Assembly (NCBI GenBank): GCA_020247005.1
Contig: JADCJN010000176.1
Coordinates: 1 to 44,548 of the forward strand
DNA length: 44,548 nt
Direction of reading: 5' to 3'
Source: Silvanigrellales bacterium
GTDB taxonomy: Bacteria; Bdellovibrionota_B; Oligoflexia; Silvanigrellales; Silvanigrellaceae
Below, in pieces: positions 1 through 7,949 of this stretch. The notes under the pieces are model-generated. The model ran no database searches and was not told the DNA's origin. It was given only the letters and a program-made list of their open reading frames with translations. Both the position numbers and the translations under genes were made by a program. The first letter of the stretch is position 1, and each line of letters opens with the position of its first letter.

Positions 1-15
1 AAGGAGTCTCACTGC

Positions 16-864
16 ATGCACGTTGGATCGAAAAGAGATGGATGGAAAAAGCCTTTCTTCTTCGCTCCCCTTTTGGGTGGGCTTGCTGTGCTGTCGTGCG
101 CAAAGCACGTGATAGCGGAGCGTGAAAAGGCGGCGGCTCTCGTAGCCACCGAGCCTCCCGTGCCCGCACCGCAACGGACGAACGCGGCCGGCACAGGCGT
201 TTTGCCTCCGCCCACGGCGGTGCCAACTGCGGCTCCCACCGCGGTTCCCACAGCGCCTCCTCCGGAGCGCATTATCCGCCTGACCGTGGCTCAGGTGCAG
301 CCGGAGTCGTGGTGGAACTCGTGTTTGTATTTGAAAATCAACGACGGAAACGAAGTTCCCGTGGGATGTGGACAAGACGCGGGCCAAATTGGCAAGGTCA
401 TTGAATTGCCTGCCCGAAAAGACTTCTGCAACTTGCTGAAGGTCCGCATGGCGGTGACCACAGGCTGCCCCCAGAACAACTGTGTGGTAAAAACCTGGAA
501 CCGGGAGTCGACTTTGGCCGCCGACAAGTCCTTTTTCAAGTTCGTCGAGGGGCCAAAAATGTTTCCCGCCGACGCAGACATTCGGCCTGAGGCTTCGGTG
601 GCAGCTGCTCTCGAAGCAACCTCGAAACAAGCAGACACTTACGTGAAAGCGCAGGTGGGAAACACCTGGCTGCGCATGTGGTTCGAAGACCAAACCGAGA
701 ACAACTACTCGCTTTGGCAAGCCGACAAAACGAAGTGGCAAGAAACCGGCATCGACTTCAACGACTACGTGTTCGACTTGAAGGGCGAGAATGTGGCCTT
801 CACCGTGGACGGCTCGGGCCTTTCGTGCGTGGCACTTCCTCCCCCACAGCCGTCGAAACCCTAA
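16..864 (+). CDS. Proline-rich secreted lipoprotein, function unknown
   Basis: The 282-residue product starts with a positively charged, hydrophobic leader ending in a lipobox (LAVLSC, Cys about residue 28), so it is probably a lipoprotein anchored in the envelope. A Pro/Ala/Thr-rich linker follows (about residues 48-88, with repeats of the type PTAAPTAVPTAPP), then a globular domain rich in Trp and Cys. The end of that domain carries a DFNDYVFDLKGE segment. This recalls the acidic D-x-N-D-x-V-F motif near the end of DUF4114-type domains, but the match is weak. A ribosome site AAGGAG lies at bases 1-6, nine bases before the ATG. The stop is 15 bases from the stop of the convergent PhnD gene. 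I do not recognise a function. Confidence 0.75.
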   Translation: MHVGSKRDGWKKPFFFAPLLGGLAVLSCAKHVIAEREKAAALVATEPPVPAPQRTNAAGTGVLPPPTAVPTAAPTAVPTAPPPERIIRLTVAQVQPESWWNSCLYLKINDGNEVPVGCGQDAGQIGKVIELPARKDFCNLLKVRMAVTTGCPQNNCVVKTWNRESTLAADKSFFKFVEGPKMFPADADIRPEASVAAALEATSKQADTYVKAQVGNTWLRMWFEDQTENNYSLWQADKTKWQETGIDFNDYVFDLKGENVAFTVDGSGLSCVALPPPQPSKP

Positions 865-879
865 CGGGCTCCCTGGGAC

Positions 880-1791
880 TCACTTCTTCTTATTGAGTTC
901 CGCAGAGAGGTCGATGTTGAGGTCTTTGATTGTCTTACGGAGGCCGTCGTAGTCGGCATCCTTGACAGGAGCCAGGGCATCGGAGTTGTTGATGCCCTTG
1001 AACGACTCAACGTTCGTGGTGACACATGCCTGAAACGCTGCCTGGACCTTCGCTTTCACTTCGGCACGGACGTCTTTGCGAATGACAATGGGGTCGTTGG
1101 GAATTTCCTCGGTCAGGGCGAGGATTTTTACTTTTTTCTCGACGTCGGGAAACTGCGTGAGCACGCGTTCACGAGCGTCGCGGATCTTTCCATCGGCGGC
1201 GGGGGCGTTGTAATACACAGCGCCGGCGTCCACTTGGCCTTGATAGATCATCGTCACGACAACATCGTGTTTGCCGCCAAAGACTTCCTCGGAGGGCTTT
1301 ACGCCCTGTTCCAAAAAGAGCTTCTTGGGAAGGATATAACCAGACGTCGATGCCGGGTCGACGTACGCAATCTTCTTCCCGTTGAGGTCTTTCACCGTTT
1401 TGAGCTTGTCATCGTTGCGAGCAACGATAGCACCCTTATAGGTCGTTTCGCCGTGACGGCTGGCTTTCAAGAAAGCTTCTGCGCCATAACGATCTTTCGC
1501 CAGAAGGTAACCGAACGTGGGAACGAACGCGACGTCAACCTTCTTCGAGCCGAGGCCTTCCACCACCACGACGTAATTGTTGGGCACGCTGATGTCGAAG
1601 AACAGGCCTGTTTCTTTTTCAAGGCATTGCGCCACAGGCTTCATGCTCGAAAGGATCTTCGTGGCGTCGCTCGAAGGCACCATCGAAAGCTTGATGGGGT
1701 TCTTGCGGGAGCCGAGGGTTTTCTCATCCTGGGCGTAAGCGACGCCAGAAACGAGGACGAGGGACGCAACGAGGGTCTTCGAGAACTGCAT
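880..1791 (-). CDS. PhnD-family phosphate/phosphite/phosphonate-type ABC substrate-binding protein (orphan)
   Basis: The 303-residue product has a clear Sec signal peptide (MQFSKTLVASLVLVSGVAYA, cleavage before QDEK). The rest reads as a type 2 periplasmic binding protein of the PhnD/PtxB group. Typical features are the NPIKLSMVPS start, the VDVAFVPTFGYLLA segment, the DLNGKKIAYVDPASTSGYILP signature in which the Ser/Thr residues usually bind the anion, and GQVDAGAVYYN. The family delivers phosphonate, phosphite or related ligands to a PhnE permease and PhnC ATPase, but neither gene is in this window. AAGGAG lies about 10 bases before the ATG. The ligand cannot be read from the sequence; members are also found as sensory or scavenging proteins without a transporter. 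Confidence 0.85.
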   Translation of the reverse strand: MQFSKTLVASLVLVSGVAYAQDEKTLGSRKNPIKLSMVPSSDATKILSSMKPVAQCLEKETGLFFDISVPNNYVVVVEGLGSKKVDVAFVPTFGYLLAKDRYGAEAFLKASRHGETTYKGAIVARNDDKLKTVKDLNGKKIAYVDPASTSGYILPKKLFLEQGVKPSEEVFGGKHDVVVTMIYQGQVDAGAVYYNAPAADGKIRDARERVLTQFPDVEKKVKILALTEEIPNDPIVIRKDVRAEVKAKVQAAFQACVTTNVESFKGINNSDALAPVKDADYDGLRKTIKDLNIDLSAELNKKK

Positions 1792-1954
1792 GGACGTGAA
1801 CTCCTTCGCAATGGACGGGCGTTGGTGCCGGAATCGGGGAAGCCCCCGCTCTGGAAACCGCTTTGTCCCTTACACACATGCGAAAACATCGGCAACAGAG
1901 GAAGCCGCTGCCGGGTCTTTGGAAGGGGGATTGCCACCCTCCTTCACATTATTG

Positions 1955-3052
1955 TCACGCCATGTCGGAGCCCGGACGCAGGGGGTGATCGGAGAAACAC
2001 GTCTCGACCTCGTGTTTCGTGAAGTATTTCGTTTGGCAGGCCGTGCAGACGTAGCGAGCATCGGCCCTTTTAAATGGTTTCATGCCGGGTTCGCGGTAAA
2101 TGATGATCCCCTGAGCATCTTTCATGGGTTTTGCAGGCGCGTCTTCCGAAGGGACCTCAGGCGCGGGAGCTTCTTCGGGAGACACGTCCTGAACGTGTGG
2201 AGGAGCTTCGCTCGGTCTGTCTTCGCCAAGCACGTTCACTGTGGCGCCTTCGCGGAAGGCTTCCTGTGAGCTTTCATCGCGTCCCTCGTCTCCGTCTAAA
2301 AACGGTTCTGCTTCTTGCACGAGCGTGCCTTCGGGGACGTCTCCAAGAAGAAGCTCTTGTGTCTTGCGGGCCATTTCTTCTGCCGAAAGAGGCTTTGAGA
2401 GGGGCTTTCGACTTGAACTCGAGGTTTGGGTCTCCCACTGCTTGCCTTGCGCAGGAGTTGCGACTGACTCCTCGAGGTGACTTTCCATGCTTTTGCTGCT
2501 CAGAGGGCTGGCCACACTTCCCGCGTGAGCGAGGGGCAACCCCCGAAGCCCTCGGTTGGGGTTCCCTTCGAGGGCACCTGCGCTTCCCCGAAAAAGAGGC
2601 CCCCGTGGCAAGGAGGAAGCACAGGCAGGCGCCAAAGGCCCAGATGCAGCCCCTGGGCGCAGTCCGTCAAGAGCATCCACCAGGGGATGGGGCAAAGAGC
2701 GCGTATGGCGGAGCCGTTCCAGGCAACCCTCAAAGCAGCGCAGGGCGTCGTCGCGGTAAACCCTCACTCGGCTGCAAAGACTGCAGCGGTAATGCGAGCC
2801 ACTCGGACTCGCCAGGGCCTGGAGAGGCTCTCGGAGGCGCTGCCTCACCACACAAGACTCCAAACAGCCCTTGGCATGGGCGAGCGAAACGAACTGACTA
2901 CCGCAGAGCCCGCAGGCGAACCCTGCAGGCGCGCGGAGAACTGAGGCAGGCAATGCCCCTTCGGCCTGGCTCATGCTCCCCTGCGAGGAGCCCTCGGGGT
3001 GTTCGGTGTGGTCGCTTTTCCGCAGAAAGCGTCGAAGACCATTGGTCGCCAT
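1955..3052 (-). CDS. Protein with three zinc-finger-like C-x2-C-x12-C-x3-[C/H] clusters and a long acidic linker
   Basis: The 365-residue protein (start MATNG) has two Cys4 clusters near the N terminus, at C47/C50/C63/C67 and C90/C93/C106/C110. A third, Cys3His, sits at the very end (C336/C339/C352/H356). All three have exactly the spacing C-x2-C-x12-C-x3-C/H, which is the spacing of classical C2H2 fingers. The last also keeps the aromatic four residues after the second Cys and a Val at the usual Leu position. About 225 residues of Pro-, Ser- and Glu-rich, probably disordered sequence separate fingers 2 and 3. The ATG at 3050-3052 is preceded by GGGGGAGG; an upstream GTG (3076) is less likely. 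No enzyme domain is visible. Nucleic-acid or protein binding is inference. The gene is divergent from the ferredoxin gene across 137 bases. Confidence 0.7.
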   Translation of the reverse strand: MATNGLRRFLRKSDHTEHPEGSSQGSMSQAEGALPASVLRAPAGFACGLCGSQFVSLAHAKGCLESCVVRQRLREPLQALASPSGSHYRCSLCSRVRVYRDDALRCFEGCLERLRHTRSLPHPLVDALDGLRPGAASGPLAPACASSLPRGPLFRGSAGALEGNPNRGLRGLPLAHAGSVASPLSSKSMESHLEESVATPAQGKQWETQTSSSSRKPLSKPLSAEEMARKTQELLLGDVPEGTLVQEAEPFLDGDEGRDESSQEAFREGATVNVLGEDRPSEAPPHVQDVSPEEAPAPEVPSEDAPAKPMKDAQGIIIYREPGMKPFKRADARYVCTACQTKYFTKHEVETCFSDHPLRPGSDMA

Positions 3053-3189
3053 GAAGCTTCGCCTCCCCCTCGTCACAAAGGGGTATCGGTTGAAGGCCGC
3101 GCGGGTTTATGGGAAAGTCGGTGGACCCCCGCAAGAACTCTGGCCACGGTCTTCCGTGGCCTCGCTCATTTCAGAAAGCTCCGAAGCCC

Positions 3190-3471
3190 ATGCCCATTCT
3201 GACAATTAAAACTGACAAAAAAACCATTGAAGTCGAAAAAGGTGCGGCAATTATAGACGTCTGCGAAAACCACGATACGAGCATCTTGTTTGGGTGCCGT
3301 GATGGTGCGTGCGGCGCCTGTATGGTGCGGGTCATTGAGAATCCGCAGCACCTGAGCCCCATGGAAGACCACGAACGCGATTTTCTGGAAACGATGGCGG
3401 CACGGGAAGATGAACGTCTTGCCTGTCAGTGCCGCGTGTTGGGTGATGTTACGGTGGAAGTTGCCGAGTGA
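3190..3471 (+). CDS. [2Fe-2S] ferredoxin
   Basis: The 93-residue product is a stand-alone plant-type ferredoxin. It begins with the beta-grasp pattern PILTIKTDKKTIEVEKG and carries GCRDGACGACMV and RLACQC, giving the four iron ligands C36, C41, C44 and C79 in the C-x4-C-x2-C...C arrangement. The family carries single electrons to oxygenases, reductases or iron-sulfur assembly. The ATG at 3190 starts exactly at the domain; an upstream in-frame ATG at 3109 would add 27 residues with no ferredoxin similarity. The stop codon overlaps the GTG start of dapF (GTGA, 4 bases), so the two are probably translationally coupled. Its partner enzyme is not obvious from the window. Confidence 0.92.
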   Translation: MPILTIKTDKKTIEVEKGAAIIDVCENHDTSILFGCRDGACGACMVRVIENPQHLSPMEDHERDFLETMAAREDERLACQCRVLGDVTVEVAE

Positions 3472-4460
3472 GGCCCACTGTCCTGTGGAAGTACCACGGC
3501 GCCCAAAACGATTTTCTTTTTTTGGAAGCCCCGTTTGCGCCCTCATTCTGTTCTTCATTGGCCGAGCTGCGCGCCTTTGCCAGGCAGGTTTGCCATCGTC
3601 ATGCCGGTTTCGGTGCCGATGGGCTCGTGCTCGTTGAGCCTTCCCGTGACTCGGGCACTCTCAACCTGCTCATTGTGAACAGCGACGGGTCGCTTGCTGC
3701 CACGTGCGGCAACGCGCTGCGCTGTGTGGGTCTGCACGCCCTGAACCGGCAGCTCTGGAGTGGTCATGAGACACTCCGCATCGCGCGGGGCGTCCCCCCG
3801 TTTTTGGCGAGCCCCGATTCTGAGCTTGCCGACGACGAGCGTGAACTGTTGCGTCAAGACGTTGTGTTTGCACGCCTCCTGAGCGCATCCAACGTGGCGA
3901 GTGAGAGTGCTGACGTCGATGTTTCGATGGGACACGAAGTGAGCTCTCGCGCACTGGTTCTTCCTGCCGACGTCCTGGCGGCGTTTGGGGGCATCGCCCC
4001 GTCCGTTGCGTGGCGGAGCGTGAAGGCCAGGTTCGTGGAGCTCTCGAATCCGCACGTCGTGCTTGTTGGCGAAGGTTTCAATGCACTCCCGTTGGTTGAC
4101 CTCACGGCCTTGGGCCGGTTTGCGCAGTCGGTTCTGCCTGCGCGCTTGGAGGGCGTTCCGTTGTCGAACATTGGCTTTTTGTCGAACCAAGAGACCGATT
4201 TTTCTCTGAGCGTGTATGAACGGGGCGCGGGGCTCACCCAATGTTGTGGTTCGGGTGCAACAGCGGCGCGTGTGGCTTTGGAAGCAGAGGGGCTTGTTGC
4301 TGGTGCTCAGCCCTGGTGCGCATTCAAGATGCCGGGCGGCATTGTTTCTATTGGCGTTGAGAGCTCCACCCAAGAACGCGTCTTGCGCGGACCTGCGGAA
4401 TGGGTTGGCTGCGTGCAGCTTGCGGCGAGTGTGAATCGCGAAGTGCTGCGCCCCCGTTGA
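3468..4460 (+). CDS. dapF: Diaminopimelate epimerase
   Basis: DapF converts LL- to meso-diaminopimelate for lysine and peptidoglycan synthesis in the cytoplasm. The family's landmarks are present: KYHGAQNDF at the start; GFGADGLVLV; NSDGSLAATCGNALRC containing the first catalytic Cys (C80); LSNPHVVLV; and RGAGLTQCCGSGATAA containing the second catalytic Cys (C260). The protein is 330 residues, against about 275 for most family members; the excess lies mainly between residues 105 and 185 and at the C terminus. Translation starts at GTG 3468, overlapping the ferredoxin stop. A strong intrinsic terminator follows directly. The two-gene unit is unusual because dapF more often sits with lysA, dapA or xerC. 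Confidence 0.93.
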   Translation: MRPTVLWKYHGAQNDFLFLEAPFAPSFCSSLAELRAFARQVCHRHAGFGADGLVLVEPSRDSGTLNLLIVNSDGSLAATCGNALRCVGLHALNRQLWSGHETLRIARGVPPFLASPDSELADDERELLRQDVVFARLLSASNVASESADVDVSMGHEVSSRALVLPADVLAAFGGIAPSVAWRSVKARFVELSNPHVVLVGEGFNALPLVDLTALGRFAQSVLPARLEGVPLSNIGFLSNQETDFSLSVYERGAGLTQCCGSGATAARVALEAEGLVAGAQPWCAFKMPGGIVSIGVESSTQERVLRGPAEWVGCVQLAASVNREVLRPR

Positions 4461-4477
4461 ATGCCGAAAGAAAAAGA

Positions 4478-4508
4478 AAAAGGCGACTTCTTTGAGAAGT
4501 CGCCTTTT
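4478..4508 (+). terminator. Rho-independent terminator after dapF
   Basis: A perfect 14-bp stem (AAAAGGCGACTTCT pairing with AGAAGTCGCCTTTT) closes a 3-base loop (TTG), 17 bases after the dapF stop. The right arm ends in TTTT. The A-rich left flank and T-tail make it symmetric, so it could also act on the other strand, although no minus-strand gene ends there. Confidence 0.92.
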
Positions 4509-4583
4509 CTCAATTGTTGCATAATCGTTGCTCGTTGGTGGGCGTTCTGTTAGCTGATTGGTCAACCTACAGGAGGTCATTCC

Positions 4584-7500
4584 ATGATGTTTCACAGGCC
4601 CTTCTTTTTGGCCTTCTCACTCGTTGCCGTTGTTGCGCAGACGCCCGGGTGCTCGCAAAAGTCGTCTGACGCGAAGCGCACCGACGCTCCCAATGCGCCT
4701 GTGGCGGGGCCGAAGGCCCCTCTCACAAGGCTTTCCGACAAAAATTCCGACGTCCGCGCGCAAATTCGTGCCGTAGACAAAAGCGCCAACGAGAAGCAGG
4801 CCGCCGACGCCAAGCGACTGGCTGCCCTGGAAGCCGAACTCGAGTCCCTCAAAGGGGCCCTTGCCAGCAAGGCCGACGAGGCCCGAGTGAAGGCTCTCGA
4901 AGCTGAAATTGCTGCGCTCAAGGCGCAAATGGCCAAAGACGCCGCGGCTTTCAAAGCAGAGTTGAAGTCGCTACGTGAATTTGCCACCGGCCTGGAGTCG
5001 AAGATTCTTGCGAAGCTCGGCGCAAACAACCTGGCAAGTTCGAACGCAGAAACCCTGCGCGAAACCTTTGAAGGGCACACGCCGCTTTACGAACTCAAAG
5101 GCAACTACCAGACCCTTGTCATTCCCGTGGAATTTGCACCGGAAGACAACTCTCAGGCGGGCGGTTTCGATGGTTCGCTTGTGAACCGCCAGGCCTTCCT
5201 CGACGGCACGATGCAAAAAGAGCTTTTTGGCAGCGGTGCGGGTTCGATGACCACCTACTACAAGCACGTTTCGGGTGGAAAACTCAACGTGGGTGGAAAC
5301 GTCGTACAGCCCGTGCGAGTCGAAAAGCCCCTGTCGTATTACGGCAAGGCGGTGCAGGGTGCCAACGACGAGCATGCCCGTGAGCTCGTGGTCGACGCTC
5401 TGAAAAAAGTCATGGCTGAAAAAGGAACCTCGAAGGACTTCTGGCGCGCGTTCGACAAGTGGGACCTCAACGACCTCGACGACGACAAGAATTTCTATGA
5501 GCCCGATGGCTTTGTTGATGCCGTGATTCTGGTTTACGCGGGCAAGTCGCAGGCAAGCTGCCAACGCACGTTTGATCCGGAAGGCAAGCGTCCCGGCACC
5601 GACGATGTCGACCCCGCCGACCCGCGTCGGGCGCAGAAGGTCGATTGCTTCAACCGCATTTGGCCTCACCGCTGGAGCGTTTTTCTCGAAAAGTCGAACC
5701 CGGATGCGCCCACAAGCGGCCCCGTGCGCGAAGGCCAGGAAGGCCCTGCGAACGGCTTCCGCATCAACGAAGAGCTGCACGCGTTCGACTACAACATGCA
5801 GTCGGAATATTCGGACATCAGCACGTTCACGCACGAATTCGGCCACTCCCTCACCCTGCCCGACACCTACGCCTCGTCGGGCGAAAACAACGTGGGCGAG
5901 TGGGATGTCATGGCGCGCAATTCGGGCAACTCTTCTCAGGAGCTTTCGGGCTACAACAAACTCTCGTTGGGTTGGTTGACGCCGAAAATTCTGGAAGCCG
6001 GCACGCGCACCTCACTTTACCTTGGCCACGTGAACTACGTTCCAAAGGCCCAAAGGGAATCCCGTGCGACGTTCACAGGTCCTCTCTCCATTTTGCAGCA
6101 GATAGGCGCGGTTTCGAGCCCCATCGACATCACCTCGCTCGTGCCTTCAACGGGCGAGCCCGTTTACCGCTCGGCTTTGCTTCGCACGAAGCCCTCCTCC
6201 GACTCCGTGCAAGTGGTGGACGTGAATGAAGCCAACGGCCAGTACCTTGCCTACTCCGGTCGTTACGACAACGACACCCGTTCGTTGAGGTACTCTTTCA
6301 CGGTGCCTCTGGAAGGCGATGCCACTTTTGCTTTCGACACCATCTACCACATTGAAACCGAAACGAACTTCGCTTCGCGCGACGCCGACGTTCGGGTCGT
6401 CACCGATTACGACATCGGCTTTGTCAAAGTGGCAGGTGAAACCAAAGAAGAGTTGCGCACGCTTTCTGGCGACGAAAACTTCGACTCCCTTGTGGAAAAA
6501 AATGCGGCCTGCAAGGCCGATGAAGCACTTGCACTGCGCAAGAAAAACATCGACTCCGGCCTTTCTGCCGACGAGAAAAAAACCTTCGCCGAGCTTGTGG
6601 CCGCTTGCCAGGCGCCCGTGTGGCTCACGAAGTCTTACGACCTCTCTGCCATGCGCGGCAAAACGGTTGAAATTGAAATCGGATTGACCACCGACGCGGG
6701 TTACACGGAATTCGGCCTTTTTGTCGACAACGTCCGCATGGGCAGCAGAGTGTTCGATTTCGAAAGTGGTGAAGTTCCTACGGGCGGCTTCAAGGCCTCG
6801 AAACTGGGAACAGACGTCTTCACGTCCAACCAGTTTTACCTTTTCGAATACCGTGATCCTCAGGCCTCGTTTGGCAACGGCGCGTTGAACAAAGACGCGA
6901 ACATCAGCCGCGGTGGCATGGCCATGTTCCTTCCTGAGTCGGCGGGGAGCACGCCGAAAAGTCGATTCCGCGTGGTCACCACAAGCTACCAACCGGGCGT
7001 TTTGACCTGGTACTACAACTCGAAATTCGACAGGCGTTCGAACAGCCCACAGGCTCAGAACGGTCAAGGTTACATTCTGGCCGTGGGCAGCGAAATTCGG
7101 GAACTTGAATTGCCAGGACCCTTTGGCGACCCCTCGTTGCTCGACGACAAGGGCTTCTACAAAACGACCTCTGACGAATTCAAGGCGTTTGCGGCTGCGC
7201 AAACAAACGAATTCAAGTGCTTCGCCTACACCGGCTTCGCCACTTACCTCGATGGCAAGGCGCCCGCGTGCGACGGATACCCTGAAACAGATGTCATGGA
7301 AAAGATCCGTTTCGGATCGAAGTCGCTCATGTTCAGCCGGAAGAGCTTCAACGACTTCCTTCCTTCGGATCAACGCAAGCACCTTCAGGTGAGCAACCCT
7401 TTGAACGCGCTCAACCTGTTGCCCTCCTACCGCACCGCGTTGCTCACCTTCCGTCCTCCGCAGGCGAAGCCTTTTGCGCCCCTGAAGGTTTATAAGGTGG

Positions 7501-7949
7501 TGGATGCGGGCAATGGCGAAGGCGACAAGCTCGTGCTCGACAAGACACTCACAAAGGCGTCAAAAACCTACAACTCTATGAGCGCGTTTGATGACGCGGC
7601 ATTTGGCCCGAATGCGCCGCACCTTGCCGACCCACGCCTGAAGGGCGCTGTGGCCATTGTGCAGCCCAAAGGCGTGAAGTTCCGAGTCGAGAACCCGGGT
7701 TCCGACATCCTCGCCCAGTATGGCGTGCAGAGCCCCAAATCTGCGGACGGCGAAGAAGTTGCGGAGTCGGAAGAATCCACGGCGGCAAAGCTCGAGAGCG
7801 CCCGCGCACCTCTTGTGAAGTTGTTCCTCGATTGGAATTCGGAAACCGCCCAAAGTCTTGAAACCGACGTGCCCCAACCTTTTCAGCGTGACGTCCGCAT
7901 TCCGGCAACCCACGTGCACAATGGCTTCTGCGGCCATCTTCACGACTGA
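4584..7949 (+). CDS. Large M6-type (immune-inhibitor-A-like) metalloprotease, probable lipoprotein
   Basis: The 1121-residue secreted zinc protease starts with a hydrophobic leader ending in TPGCSQK, an imperfect lipobox with Cys at about residue 23. Residues 45-145 form a Lys/Ala/Glu coiled coil with heptads such as LAALEAELESLKGAL. The catalytic centre is HEFGHSLTLPD (H417, E418, H421, third ligand probably D427), followed by GEWDVMARN, the M6 pattern of a Trp-Asp-x-Met turn below the zinc. The region after residue 500 has beta-rich modules typical of M6 C-terminal halves. The ATG is preceded by a near-perfect AGGAGGT (4571-4577). Its stop overlaps the convergent ATPase gene by 10 bases. 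A role in degrading host, prey or environmental protein is inference. Confidence 0.88.
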   Translation: MMFHRPFFLAFSLVAVVAQTPGCSQKSSDAKRTDAPNAPVAGPKAPLTRLSDKNSDVRAQIRAVDKSANEKQAADAKRLAALEAELESLKGALASKADEARVKALEAEIAALKAQMAKDAAAFKAELKSLREFATGLESKILAKLGANNLASSNAETLRETFEGHTPLYELKGNYQTLVIPVEFAPEDNSQAGGFDGSLVNRQAFLDGTMQKELFGSGAGSMTTYYKHVSGGKLNVGGNVVQPVRVEKPLSYYGKAVQGANDEHARELVVDALKKVMAEKGTSKDFWRAFDKWDLNDLDDDKNFYEPDGFVDAVILVYAGKSQASCQRTFDPEGKRPGTDDVDPADPRRAQKVDCFNRIWPHRWSVFLEKSNPDAPTSGPVREGQEGPANGFRINEELHAFDYNMQSEYSDISTFTHEFGHSLTLPDTYASSGENNVGEWDVMARNSGNSSQELSGYNKLSLGWLTPKILEAGTRTSLYLGHVNYVPKAQRESRATFTGPLSILQQIGAVSSPIDITSLVPSTGEPVYRSALLRTKPSSDSVQVVDVNEANGQYLAYSGRYDNDTRSLRYSFTVPLEGDATFAFDTIYHIETETNFASRDADVRVVTDYDIGFVKVAGETKEELRTLSGDENFDSLVEKNAACKADEALALRKKNIDSGLSADEKKTFAELVAACQAPVWLTKSYDLSAMRGKTVEIEIGLTTDAGYTEFGLFVDNVRMGSRVFDFESGEVPTGGFKASKLGTDVFTSNQFYLFEYRDPQASFGNGALNKDANISRGGMAMFLPESAGSTPKSRFRVVTTSYQPGVLTWYYNSKFDRRSNSPQAQNGQGYILAVGSEIRELELPGPFGDPSLLDDKGFYKTTSDEFKAFAAAQTNEFKCFAYTGFATYLDGKAPACDGYPETDVMEKIRFGSKSLMFSRKSFNDFLPSDQRKHLQVSNPLNALNLLPSYRTALLTFRPPQAKPFAPLKVYKVVDAGNGEGDKLVLDKTLTKASKTYNSMSAFDDAAFGPNAPHLADPRLKGAVAIVQPKGVKFRVENPGSDILAQYGVQSPKSADGEEVAESEESTAAKLESARAPLVKLFLDWNSETAQSLETDVPQPFQRDVRIPATHVHNGFCGHLHD

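Noticed and set aside
2131-3054. A long plus-strand open frame of about 300 codons opposite the zinc-finger-like gene
   Set aside because: It is an antisense shadow in a GC-rich region; it has no recognisable domain, while the minus strand has three regular Cys clusters and a ribosome site.
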